Positions 16,528-24,627 of a stretch of DNA of 64,000 bases are shown here, one piece after another. The translations under genes were made by a program, and so were the position numbers. The notes under the pieces are model-generated. The model saw only the letters and a program-made list of their open reading frames with translations, was not told the DNA's origin and did no database searches. The stretch lies in the NCBI RefSeq assembly GCF_041435435.1, contig NZ_CP108494.1, forward strand, positions 6,420,501 to 6,484,500. Reading direction: 5' to 3'. Numbering within the stretch: the first letter of the stretch is position 1; the number at the start of each line of letters is the position of its first letter. This DNA comes from Streptomyces sp. NBC_01241 (GTDB taxonomy: Bacteria > Actinomycetota > Actinomycetes > Streptomycetales > Streptomycetaceae).

Positions 16528-18699
16528 TCACGCCTGAACAGCGAGGACCAGCGGAAACACCCCCTGTGCCCCGGCCCGGCGCAGCAGTCGCGCCGCCACG
16601 GCCAGTGTCCAGCCGGTGTCCGAGAGATCGTCCACGAGTAGTACGGGACCGTCCGCCGTGGCCAAGGCGTCGGCCAGCTCGGGTTCCACGACCAGCGCTT
16701 CGTGCAGAGCCCGAACCCGCTGTGCGCTGTTGGTCTGCGAGACCCGCACACCATCGGCCTCCGGTGCATAGGTGACACTGCCCAGCAGGGGCATCCGGCC
16801 GGCCTCGGCGATGCCTCTGCCGAGCGACTGGATGAGCCGCGGCTTGCTGTGTGAGGCGATAGTGACCACTCCGACCGGTCGGGGTGCGGCGTCCTCACCC
16901 CGAGAGGCCCAGCCCCCGGGACCCTTGGCCCAGTCGGCCAGCACACTCACAACCGCGTTCGTCACGTCGTCCGGCACGGGGGCATCTACCGTCTGCGCCG
17001 CCAGCATCGGACGCAGCCGGTTGCCCCAGCCGATGTCGGAGAGCCGACCCAGCGCACGGCCGGGGAACGACAGCTCTCCCGCGGGAATACGGCCCTTGAG
17101 GTCGACACCCACAGCGGCGAGACCGGTCGGCCACATCTTGCGGGGTTCCACCTCCACGCCGGGCCTGGCGAGTTCGCCCCGGGCCCCGTCCAGTGCCGCA
17201 CCCGACACGTGGTCGTCGAAGCGAGCACCCGCGCAGTTGTCACAACGTCCGCATGCGGTTGCATTCTCGTCGTCCAGCTGGCGGCGCAGGAACTCCATCC
17301 GGCAGTCGGTCGTCGTTGCGTATTCGCGCATCGCCTGCTGCTCGGAGGCCCGTTGGCGGGCAACCCAGGCATAGCGCTCGGAGTCGTACACCCAGGGCTC
17401 ACCCGTGGCGATCCAGCCGCCCTTCACCCGCCTGACGGCGCCATCGACGTCGAGCACCTTGAGCATGGTCTCCAGCCGGGTGCGTCTCAGGTCGACCAAG
17501 GGCTCCAGGGCCGGCAGCGAAAGCGGACGGCCCGCCTGGGCGAGAGCATCGATCGTCCGCCGGACCTGCTCCTCCGGAGGGAAGGCAACCGATGCGAAGT
17601 ACTGCCAGATCGCCTCGTCCTCCTTGCCCGGGAGCAGCAGCACCTCCGCATGTTCGACGCCGCGGCCCGCGCGCCCCACCTGTTGGTAGTAGGCGATGGG
17701 GGAGGCGGGGGAGCCGAGATGAACGACGAAACCCAGGTCGGGCTTGTCGAATCCCATGCCCAGCGCGGACGTTGCCACCAGGGCCTTGACGCGATTGGCA
17801 AGGAGGTCGTCCTCAGCCTGCTGGCGGTCGGCGTTTTCGGTGCGGCCGGTGTAGGACGCCACCGTGTGCCCGCACTGGCGCAGATACGTGGTGATCTCCT
17901 CGGCGGCCGCAACCGTCAGCGTGTAGATGATCCCTGAGCCGGGGAGTTCCTTGAGGTGATCGCCCAGCCAGGCCAGCCGGTGTGCGGCATTGGGTAGTTG
18001 AAGGACGCCGAGGCTGAGGCTCTCCCGGTCCAGCGGGCCACGCAGTACGAGAGCATCCGTACCCGCGCCGGTGCCCAGCTGCTCCGCGACATCCGCGGTC
18101 ACTCGCGCGTTCGCGGTGGCCGTGGTTGCCAGCACGGGTACGCCGGCGGGCAGATCGGCCAGCATGGTCCGCAGACGTCGGTAGTCGGGCCGGAAGTCAT
18201 GGCCCCAGTCGGAAATGCAGTGCGCCTCGTCGACCACGAGGAGCCCGGTCGCGGCGGCAAGCCGGGGCAGGACCTGGTCCCGGAAATCGGGATTGTTGAG
18301 CCGCTCGGGACTGACCAGCAGCACGTCCACCTCCCCGGCCGCAACCTCGGCCTGGACGGTGTCCCACTCTTCGGTGTTGGACGAATTGATCGTACGGGCG
18401 CTGATTCCTGCCCGGGCCGCCGCCGCGACCTGGTTGCGCATCAACGCCAGCAGCGGTGAGACGATCACGGTCGGCCCGCCGCCCCGCGCCCGGAGCAGCG
18501 ATGTCGCGACGAAGTACACGGCGGACTTGCCCCAGCCGGTTCGCTGGACGACCAAGGCCCTGCGCTTGTCGGCGACGAGTGCCTCAATGGCCCGCCACTG
18601 GCCCTCCCGCAGCCGTGCAGCACCTGAGGTGTCCCCGACGAGTCGGGCAAGTACGGAATCGGCCGAAGCCCTGAGCACTGCGCGGTCTGCGTTGGTCAT
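16528..18699 (-). CDS. RecQ-like ATP-dependent DNA helicase with C-terminal phosphoribosyltransferase domain
   Basis: 723 residues. Helicase core: Walker A QRTGWGKSAVYF (about 50-60), motif Ia VSPLLALMRNQ, DEAH box VVDEAHCISDWGHDFRPDYRRL, motif III VLATTATAN, motif VI YYQQVGRAGRG. A RecQ zinc site follows (C in CRMEF, then CGRCDNC). The last 200 residues form a phosphoribosyltransferase-like domain with the PRPP-loop motif VLLVDDLSDTGWT near the end. Start chosen at ATG 18699; upstream residues lack family similarity. RecQ enzymes unwind 3'-5'; the appended domain could bind PRPP or a nucleotide and gate the helicase, but this is inference. Divergent from the DUF4192 gene. Confidence 0.93.
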   Translation of the reverse strand: MTNADRAVLRASADSVLARLVGDTSGAARLREGQWRAIEALVADKRRALVVQRTGWGKSAVYFVATSLLRARGGGPTVIVSPLLALMRNQVAAAARAGISARTINSSNTEEWDTVQAEVAAGEVDVLLVSPERLNNPDFRDQVLPRLAAATGLLVVDEAHCISDWGHDFRPDYRRLRTMLADLPAGVPVLATTATANARVTADVAEQLGTGAGTDALVLRGPLDRESLSLGVLQLPNAAHRLAWLGDHLKELPGSGIIYTLTVAAAEEITTYLRQCGHTVASYTGRTENADRQQAEDDLLANRVKALVATSALGMGFDKPDLGFVVHLGSPASPIAYYQQVGRAGRGVEHAEVLLLPGKEDEAIWQYFASVAFPPEEQVRRTIDALAQAGRPLSLPALEPLVDLRRTRLETMLKVLDVDGAVRRVKGGWIATGEPWVYDSERYAWVARQRASEQQAMREYATTTDCRMEFLRRQLDDENATACGRCDNCAGARFDDHVSGAALDGARGELARPGVEVEPRKMWPTGLAAVGVDLKGRIPAGELSFPGRALGRLSDIGWGNRLRPMLAAQTVDAPVPDDVTNAVVSVLADWAKGPGGWASRGEDAAPRPVGVVTIASHSKPRLIQSLGRGIAEAGRMPLLGSVTYAPEADGVRVSQTNSAQRVRALHEALVVEPELADALATADGPVLLVDDLSDTGWTLAVAARLLRRAGAQGVFPLVLAVQA

Positions 18700-18745
18700 G
18701 CCCCCATGCAACCCGATGACTACGACAAACCGCGAACGACCCCGC

Positions 18746-18775
18746 ACCCCTGTGGATAAAGTTATCCACAGGGGT
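18746..18775. promoter_or_regulatory. Palindrome of two perfect head-to-head DnaA boxes
   Basis: A 14-bp perfect inverted repeat (18746-18759 with 18762-18775) separated by only AG. Each arm contains TTATCCACA on one strand, identical to the strongest DnaA-box consensus. It lies in the 110-bp gap between the divergent helicase and DUF4192 starts. It could be a DnaA-controlled operator, a titration site or a transcriptional hairpin. DnaA binding is inferred from consensus only. Confidence 0.6.
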
Positions 18776-18809
18776 CGCGGAATTTGGCCGCCCGCGGGAC
18801 GGTCGTGCC

Positions 18810-20102
18810 ATGAACCAGCACCACGAATCCAGCGGTCCGGTCGGCGAGCAGCAGATCACCCTGCGGGGGCCTGCCGAGCTTGCCGACGCCCTCCCGTATC
18901 TCATGGGGTTCCACCCGAACGACAGCGTGGTCATGGTCGCCCTGCACGGCGGCCGGGGCCGCTTCGGCGGGCGGCTCAGGCTCGGCATCCCTCAGTCACC
19001 CCAGGAATGGGCCTCCGTCGCCGAGCAGCTTGCCGAGTGTCTGATCAAGGGAAGCGAGCGGCGTGGCGAGCGCCCTGACGCGATCGTCATTTTCCTCTGC
19101 CAGGATCCGGCCCGGGGCGAGAGCGGCAGCCAGACGATGGAGCGGCTGCGGCCCCTTGCCCAGCGCCTGCGTACGGCCTGCGGTGCCCTCGACGTACCCG
19201 TACTCGAAGCACTCTGCATCTCTGGCGGCCGGTACTGGTCGTACTGCTGCCCGGACAGCCGCTGCTGCCCGACCGAAGGGAACCAGATGGCTCTGCCCGG
19301 TACCTCTGTGATGGCGGCCGCCGCTGCGTACGCGGGCATTCGAGTGCGCGGAACACTGCGGGAGATGGAGGCCAGGCTCGAACCGCTGAATACCGGGGCG
19401 GCGGCAGACCAGCAACGGGCACTCGACTCGGCCGGTGCCGAGCTGGTGCCGAAGATCCTCGACGAGGCGGGACGCAAGGACGTGGCCCGGGAGACCTTGG
19501 GACTTGCCCGAAGGCTCATGAAACGCATCAGGGAGGCGCCGGTGGCGGCGCCCTCCGCGTCGGACATCAATGACGACCGGTTGATCAGCCACGACGAGGC
19601 CGCCGCGGTGATCCTTGGACTGCAGGACCGGGAAACCCGCGACAAGGCCGCGGAATGGATGGAAGGGCCCGAAGCCGATTCCGCGTTGCGGCTCTGGCGG
19701 GCGCTGTCCCGTCGCTGTGTCGCCCCGTACGAGGAGCACGCCGCGGCGCCGCTGACTCTGGCCGGGTGGGTCTCCTGGTCGACAGGTGATGAACCGGGTG
19801 CACGGGTCGCACTGGGTCTTGCTCTGCGGGTGGACCCTGGGTACACCTTCGCTCAGCTCCTGCACGAGGCGTGCAACCAGGGTCTCGACCCGGAGACGCT
19901 GCGCCGCTGCCTCCGGGGTGAGCGCCATGCCCGGGCGGGCCGGCGCCCACGCCCGGACCGGACGCGGCCCCGCAGCGTACGCCCGGCCGCCACTCGGCGA
20001 AGGAAGACCTCTTCGGGCTCCGCTCGCCCGGAAGCGGCTGTTGCCCGACGCCGGTCCGGGCGGGTCTCCCCGAGCCGTCGAGGGTCCAGGAGCGGTCGAT
20101 GA
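18810..20102 (+). CDS. DUF4192 family protein
   Basis: 430 residues. The family opening is clear: ITLRGPAELADALPYLMGFHPNDSVVMVALHGGRG, followed by DAIVIFLCQD and ALDVPVLEALCISGGRYWSYCC with CCPTEG (Cys-rich strip characteristic of DUF4192). The C-terminal half is helical with ALTLAGWVSWSTGDEPGARVALGLALRVDPGYTFAQLL, a segment shared by the family. The last 70 residues are Arg/Pro/Ser-rich and basic. Function is unknown; the gene is common next to RecQ-like or nucleotide-metabolism genes in Streptomyces. It diverges from the helicase gene across the DnaA-box palindrome. Confidence 0.9.
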   Translation: MNQHHESSGPVGEQQITLRGPAELADALPYLMGFHPNDSVVMVALHGGRGRFGGRLRLGIPQSPQEWASVAEQLAECLIKGSERRGERPDAIVIFLCQDPARGESGSQTMERLRPLAQRLRTACGALDVPVLEALCISGGRYWSYCCPDSRCCPTEGNQMALPGTSVMAAAAAYAGIRVRGTLREMEARLEPLNTGAAADQQRALDSAGAELVPKILDEAGRKDVARETLGLARRLMKRIREAPVAAPSASDINDDRLISHDEAAAVILGLQDRETRDKAAEWMEGPEADSALRLWRALSRRCVAPYEEHAAAPLTLAGWVSWSTGDEPGARVALGLALRVDPGYTFAQLLHEACNQGLDPETLRRCLRGERHARAGRRPRPDRTRPRSVRPAATRRRKTSSGSARPEAAVARRRSGRVSPSRRGSRSGR

Positions 20103-20616
20103 CTGCCATCCCTCGTCGCTCTGTGACACCTCTCCTCGATGGTCCGGTACCGAGATCATCGCTCCCCACCGTGCGGGGAGCGCAGGCCCGGAGGGTGCCG
20201 GCCTGCGCAGCTTCGCGGGCTTGCTCCCATCGGTTCACCCCGCGCCGCTCCAGGACGGCCGCGGACCGTACTGGGGCCGACGGTGCCGTGGTCGGTGCCT
20301 GCGGCCCTCAGCCGGGGGCTGTGGCCGGTCGAAGCTTTGTACGACACCGTCTTGAAGCGGCGCACAACCCCCTGAGACGAGGCCGGTGGCGTCCCGAGGG
20401 CTGACCGTGGTTCGACGTTCGTGCCGCAAGGGAGGGTGTAAGAGGAATCGGGGGGACGGTGGTCGGCGCCTCGGAGGTTCCCGGGCGGCGAGTGGAGTGA
20501 TCATGCCGGAGTAGTTGGGTCGCAGGAGTCGTCCCGAAGTGCGCGGCAAAAGTAGTCAGGCCTACGAGCACGGCGAAGGGAGTGTTTATCGTCAGGCAGA
20601 CGACTATGATCACCGC
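20103..20616. other. Long intergenic region, no convincing gene
   Basis: 514 bases with only short overlapping frames of Arg/Pro-rich composition that I take for chance readings. The final 40 bases hold the likely control region of the Nudix gene. Confidence 0.45.
20589..20603. promoter_or_regulatory. Candidate operator of the NrtR-like Nudix gene
   Basis: Inverted repeat TCGTC-AGGCA-GACGA ends 13 bases before the ATG at 20617. NrtR-type regulators are often autoregulated through short palindromes at this position. The sequence does not match a motif I can name, so this is tentative. Confidence 0.3.
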
Positions 20617-21381
20617 ATGTCGCCCTACGACCCGTCGACCTTCCCGCCCTTCGCTGTCACCGTCGACCTGGTTGTGCTCACGGTGCGCCGTCATGCGCTG
20701 TGTGCGCTGGTGGTGCGCCGGGGCGAGCCGCCATTCCAGGGGCGATGGGCGCTGCCCGGCGGGTTCGTCAAAGTCGATGAGGACCTCGGAGCCGCAGCAG
20801 CGCGCGAACTTGTCGAGGAGACCGGATTGTGCGCCCAGGATCCTGTCGCCCCGGCGGTCGGCAACGGCGCCCATCTTGAACAGCTCGCCACCTACGGCGA
20901 CCCCGGGCGTGACCCCCGGATGAGGGTCGTCAGCGTCGCTCACCTCGCCCTGGCCCCCGATCTGCCGGCGCCGCGGGCCGGAGGCGATGCGAATAGTGCG
21001 CGTTGGGCACCGGTCGAGGATCTGCTGGGGCCGGAGGGCGGGCTCGGTCATGAGGGCGAGGACCTGACCCCGCTCGCCTTTGATCACGCGCAGATCCTTG
21101 CCGACGGGGTGGAACGGGCGCGCTCCAAGATCGAGTACTCCTCCCTGGCGACCGCTTTCTGCCCGTCGGCGTTCACGGTCGGTGAGCTTCGGAGGGTGTA
21201 CGAGGCGGTGTGGGGAGTGGTTCTCGACCCGCGGAACTTTCACCGCAAGGTGACAGGCACGCCAGGCTTCCTGGTGCCTGCCGGCGGAACGACCACCCGG
21301 CAGGGCGGTCGCCCTGCCCAGCTATTCCGGGCCGGTGCGGCGACGGTACTCAACCCGCCGATGTTGAGGCCGGAAGTCTGA
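20617..21381 (+). CDS. Nudix hydrolase / NrtR-like regulator
   Basis: 254 residues. An N-terminal Nudix domain has a complete Nudix box at residues about 48-71 (GGFVKVDEDLGAAAARELVEETGL), so hydrolase activity on an ADP-ribose-like substrate is possible. The C-terminal third (FTVGELRRVYEAVWGVVLDPRNFHRKV) is the winged helix of NrtR regulators, which sense ADP-ribose and control NAD or pentose genes. No NAD biosynthesis gene is adjacent. ATG 20617 is chosen by homology; the upstream in-frame ATG would add 34 unrelated residues. Either a dual-function regulator or a plain hydrolase is possible. Confidence 0.85.
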   Translation: MSPYDPSTFPPFAVTVDLVVLTVRRHALCALVVRRGEPPFQGRWALPGGFVKVDEDLGAAAARELVEETGLCAQDPVAPAVGNGAHLEQLATYGDPGRDPRMRVVSVAHLALAPDLPAPRAGGDANSARWAPVEDLLGPEGGLGHEGEDLTPLAFDHAQILADGVERARSKIEYSSLATAFCPSAFTVGELRRVYEAVWGVVLDPRNFHRKVTGTPGFLVPAGGTTTRQGGRPAQLFRAGAATVLNPPMLRPEV

Positions 21382-21492
21382 CCCTGCGGAACGCCCGCAA
21401 GGTTGATGCTGCACCAAAAGTCGGATATGTCGCGTTATCTTGCTGCGGTACCGCCCTGCCGCCGAGCGGTCTCACCTTCCGCGAGAGAAGCG

Positions 21493-23256
21493 ATGCTCCA
21501 GGCCATCGGACTCACCAGCGCCCCCCGCCGCGGCCTACCGGCCGCCGTGCACGACCTCACCTTCGAGGCCCGAGCGGGCCACGTCACCGCGCTTTTGGGT
21601 GCCCCCGGCTCGGGTAAGACCTCTGCCCTTCGTCTGATGCTCGAACTCGACCCGGGACGAGGGGTCACCCACTTCAGGGGCAGACCGCTGCACCGTATTC
21701 CGCGCCCGGCGCGGGAGGTCGGCGTGCTCCTCGGGGACGTACCGGGTCATCCCGCCCGCACCGTCCGCGCTCAGCTCCGTATGCTCTGCGCCGCCGCGGG
21801 TGTACCGGCATCCCGGGCCGACGAACTGCTTGAGGCCGTAGGTCTCGCCGGACTCCGGGATCAGCGCGTCGGCACACTCTCACTCGGTATGGACCGCCTG
21901 CTCGCCCTGGCTTCGGCACTGCTCGGCGACCCGCACACCCTCATCCTCGACGATCCCGCGGAAGGACTCTCTTCGCGTGAGGAGTGCTGGCTGCACGGCC
22001 TGCTCCAGGCGCACGCCACCCAGGGCGGCACCGTTCTCTACACCACGGCCGACCCCAAAGAAGCCGCGCGGGCCGCCGACCGCGTGGTCACCATCGACGG
22101 CGGACGTCTCGTCGCGGACCAGAGCGCCGGCGACTTCTCGCGGACCCGTCTCCGCCCCCGGGTCGCGATCCGGACCCCGCACGCAGCGCGCCTCGCCGCC
22201 GTCCTGGCCCGTGAGGCCCGAGTGGCCAGGCGCTCGGTCGAGGTGGTCACCGAAGCAAGCGGCCGCCTCTCCGTCTACGGTTCCACCTGCGCGGAAATCG
22301 GCGACGCGGCATTCCGGCACGGGCTCCCCGTGCACCAACTCGCCGACGAGGTCGCCGACGCCGGTCCCGCGTATCCCGCAGAGTCCACGGATCCAGCGGA
22401 CCTCGGGGCAAGGGAGACCGAACCCCGACCGGCCGCGCAGGCATCCGGCCCGGAGCTGCTCCCGCCGATCCGCCGCCGCTCGGCCCGCGGTCCGCTTCAC
22501 CCGCTGCGCTACGAACTGCGCCGCCTCTTCGGTGTCAGAACAACAACCTTGGTCATGGCCGCCGTTCTTGTCGCTTCGGCCGGGCTCTCCCTTCTCCTCG
22601 CCCGCTCCGGCCATGCTCAGCTGCCGAAGGTGCTGGCGGGCTGGCCGTCCCTGCTCCCGCTGCCACCCGCGGCAGTCGGGGCCGGACTGATCGGCGCCCT
22701 GTCCTTCGGCGACGAGTTCCGCTACCCCGCGCTCGCGGCGGGCCGAGGCACCGTACCCCGTCGTCTGGGGTTGCTTCTCGCCAAGCTGGCGGTGTCAGCA
22801 GGCGTCGCCCTGGTGCTCGCCGTGCTTGTCGTGTCGGCGTCCGCCGAAGCCATTCGCCTGGTATATGGCGACGATTTGATTAAGATGCCACCGAATTCGG
22901 CATTCCTGGGCGCGGGTTGGGCGGGGCTGACCGTCGGCTGCGCCTGGGCAGGCCTCTTGGCCGCCGGAGTGTTCAGGGTGACGACGGCCGGAGTCGCCGC
23001 TGTACTGGCCGTTCCTGTACTCGTCGTTCCGTTTGTTCAGCATGCGCTGGCGAGGTCGGCCTCCCGTCCGGTCGCCGGGCTTCCGGGCAGGCTTCGCGAG
23101 CTGGTGTGGCCACGCTGGCCGTACGAGACGGATCGATGGGTGGCGGCTTTCGTGCGCGTGCTGGCACATCCCGTGGGCACCGCGCTGTCATTGTCGTTGT
23201 CGGCCTTGATCTGTGCGTTTCTGTTCACCAGCCTTCGCAGCAGGGTTCGTTGGTGA
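21493..23256 (+). CDS. ABC transporter, ATPase fused to permease, with degenerate signature motifs
   Basis: 587 residues. The ATPase domain occupies about 1-220: Walker A LGAPGSGKTSA (36-44), signature LSLGMDRLLALA in place of LSGGQ, Walker B LILDDPAEGL where the usual catalytic Glu is Asp, and the H-loop position is not a clear His (LYTTADPKEAARAADRV). After a hydrophilic linker (about 300-335) come around six membrane segments (AAVLVASAGLSLLLA, AAVGAGLIGALSF, VALVLAVLVVSASA, and so on) as in ABC-2-type exporters. ATP turnover may be slow. GAGAGAAG precedes the ATG. It lies upstream of whiH; substrate unknown. Confidence 0.85.
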   Translation: MLQAIGLTSAPRRGLPAAVHDLTFEARAGHVTALLGAPGSGKTSALRLMLELDPGRGVTHFRGRPLHRIPRPAREVGVLLGDVPGHPARTVRAQLRMLCAAAGVPASRADELLEAVGLAGLRDQRVGTLSLGMDRLLALASALLGDPHTLILDDPAEGLSSREECWLHGLLQAHATQGGTVLYTTADPKEAARAADRVVTIDGGRLVADQSAGDFSRTRLRPRVAIRTPHAARLAAVLAREARVARRSVEVVTEASGRLSVYGSTCAEIGDAAFRHGLPVHQLADEVADAGPAYPAESTDPADLGARETEPRPAAQASGPELLPPIRRRSARGPLHPLRYELRRLFGVRTTTLVMAAVLVASAGLSLLLARSGHAQLPKVLAGWPSLLPLPPAAVGAGLIGALSFGDEFRYPALAAGRGTVPRRLGLLLAKLAVSAGVALVLAVLVVSASAEAIRLVYGDDLIKMPPNSAFLGAGWAGLTVGCAWAGLLAAGVFRVTTAGVAAVLAVPVLVVPFVQHALARSASRPVAGLPGRLRELVWPRWPYETDRWVAAFVRVLAHPVGTALSLSLSALICAFLFTSLRSRVRW

Positions 23257-23298
23257 TCACAGAGTTGCGTCGGGCCACTTCGAGCCTGGCAACTTCCT

Positions 23299-23324
23299 TA
23301 AAGTTGCCCGATTTCTGCCAATAA
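23299..23324 (+). promoter_or_regulatory. Sigma-WhiG-type promoter of whiH
   Basis: TAAA at 23299-23302 and GCCAATAA at 23317-23324, 14 bases apart, match the sigma-WhiG/FliA class (TAAA - about 15 - GCCGATAA) with one mismatch in the -10. whiH transcription is known to depend on sigma-WhiG in S. coelicolor. The GTG start lies 93 bases downstream. Confidence 0.65.
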
Positions 23325-23416
23325 GACGTCAATTGGGGGGCGGGTGCCGATCACCCTTTCGTGTGCTTTTCACCAAAGACCTCAAGGGTCGGGTGAGCCG
23401 CGCCGACAAAGGATGC

Positions 23417-24304
23417 GTGAGTACCCTTGCGCACACCATGATGACCGCCGCCCGCTCCGCCGACTCCGGCCTCGCCGGCCCGGGTGAACTCGACCGCTAC
23501 CCGTATGCGGAGGCGCCGGCCGGCGAGCGCGCCCCTCTTCGCTCCTGGGACGGTCCCGATGCCGACCTGGGCCGGGCGGGCCGACGGGGCTCGGCCAGTC
23601 GGGGCCGCGGCCTCCACGGCCAACTCGTTCAGCAGCTGGGCCAGATGATTGTCTCCGGTGATCTGGGGGCCGACCGGCCCCTCGTGCCGGAAGAGATCGG
23701 TCAGCGTTTCGAGGTCTCCCGCACCGTCGTACGCGAATCGCTGCGCGTTCTTGAGGCCAAAGGCCTGGTCAGCGCCCGGCCCAATGTTGGTACCCGGGTC
23801 CGCCCTGTCAGTGACTGGAACCTACTGGACCCCGACATCATCGAATGGCGTGCCTTCGGCCCTCAGCGTGAGGACCAGCGTCGCGAGCTCGGCGAGCTCC
23901 GGTGGACGATCGAACCGCTCGCGGCCCGTCTCGCTGCAGGTCATGGTCGTGAGGACATCCAGCAGCGACTCGGCGACATGGTGGAGATCATGGGGCACGC
24001 GCTCGGGCAGGGGGACGGGATCACCTGTTCCCGGGCCGACGCGGAATTCCACTCCCTGCTCATCCAGGCAGCGGGCAATCGCATGCTCGAGCACCTCTCC
24101 GGCATCGTTTCCGCGGCGTTGCAGGTCTCGGGTGGTCCTGTCACGGGCTGTGACCGTCCCACCGAGGCGTCTCTAGGTCACCATGCACGCATCGTCGACG
24201 CCCTCGCATCCGGCGACTCGACCGGCGCCGAGGCGGCCATGCGTCAACTGCTCGTCGTCCACCCCGAGGTGGAACGGGTGGTACCCGCCCCCCGCGAGCA
24301 CTGA
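23417..24304 (+). CDS. whiH: Sporulation regulator WhiH (GntR/FadR family)
   Basis: 295 residues. A winged-helix domain (about 60-130) has QLVQQLGQMIVSGDLGAD and EEIGQRFEVSRTVVRESLRVLEAKGLVSARPNVGTRVR, followed by the FadR-type all-helical FCD domain (LRWTIEPLAARLAAGH ... DAEFHSLLIQAAGN). The N-terminal 50 residues are a low-complexity extension typical of WhiH. It directs septation and sporulation events in aerial hyphae and represses itself, as known from S. coelicolor. Position immediately before hrdB supports the identity. GTG 23417 with AAAGG upstream is preferred; ATGs at 23438/23441 are alternatives. Confidence 0.9.
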   Translation: MSTLAHTMMTAARSADSGLAGPGELDRYPYAEAPAGERAPLRSWDGPDADLGRAGRRGSASRGRGLHGQLVQQLGQMIVSGDLGADRPLVPEEIGQRFEVSRTVVRESLRVLEAKGLVSARPNVGTRVRPVSDWNLLDPDIIEWRAFGPQREDQRRELGELRWTIEPLAARLAAGHGREDIQQRLGDMVEIMGHALGQGDGITCSRADAEFHSLLIQAAGNRMLEHLSGIVSAALQVSGGPVTGCDRPTEASLGHHARIVDALASGDSTGAEAAMRQLLVVHPEVERVVPAPREH

Positions 24305-24627
24305 GCGCAGCGCGGCCAGGGTTACGAACCACGTGTCGCCGGGCCCCCACGGTCCGGCGGCACAATTGTGGTGGGATGTCACCCATGGTCACGTTCGTCG
24401 CAAATGAGGTGTGACTCGGGCCACGCGGATTGGGCGTAACACTCCTCGAAACAGTGCGATGACTTAAGAGGTGACCGCCGCGGAAGGAATACAGCAGCCA
24501 TTCAGTGCGCTGTGCAGTTCTGAGGCCAAACCCGCGCCGTCGGTACATTCCCAGCCCGGCGGTCGTCGGATCCAGCCCTCTCCAGGGCCGGACCGGAAGC
24601 CGTTTCCATCGTTCCGAGAGGTTGTTC
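24305..24627. other. Leader and promoter region of hrdB
   Basis: 323 bases between whiH and hrdB. It must contain the promoters of the main sigma gene. A GGAAT at 24486-24490 resembles a sigma-R -35 element, but no GTT stands at the right distance, so I do not assign a promoter. GAGAGG at 24617-24622 is the likely ribosome binding site. Confidence 0.45.

Noticed and set aside
18746..18775. The DnaA-box palindrome read as a simple transcription terminator
   Set aside because: It lies between divergent start codons, where there is no upstream transcript to end, so a regulatory role is more likely.
20103..20616. Short open frames that might encode a small protein between the DUF4192 and Nudix genes
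   Set aside because: No ribosome binding sites, Arg/Pro-rich translations and overlap on both strands; nothing supports a gene.
24486..24490. GGAAT as a sigma-R -35 element for hrdB
   Set aside because: No GTT-type -10 is found 18-19 bases downstream; the nearest GTT is 26 bases away.
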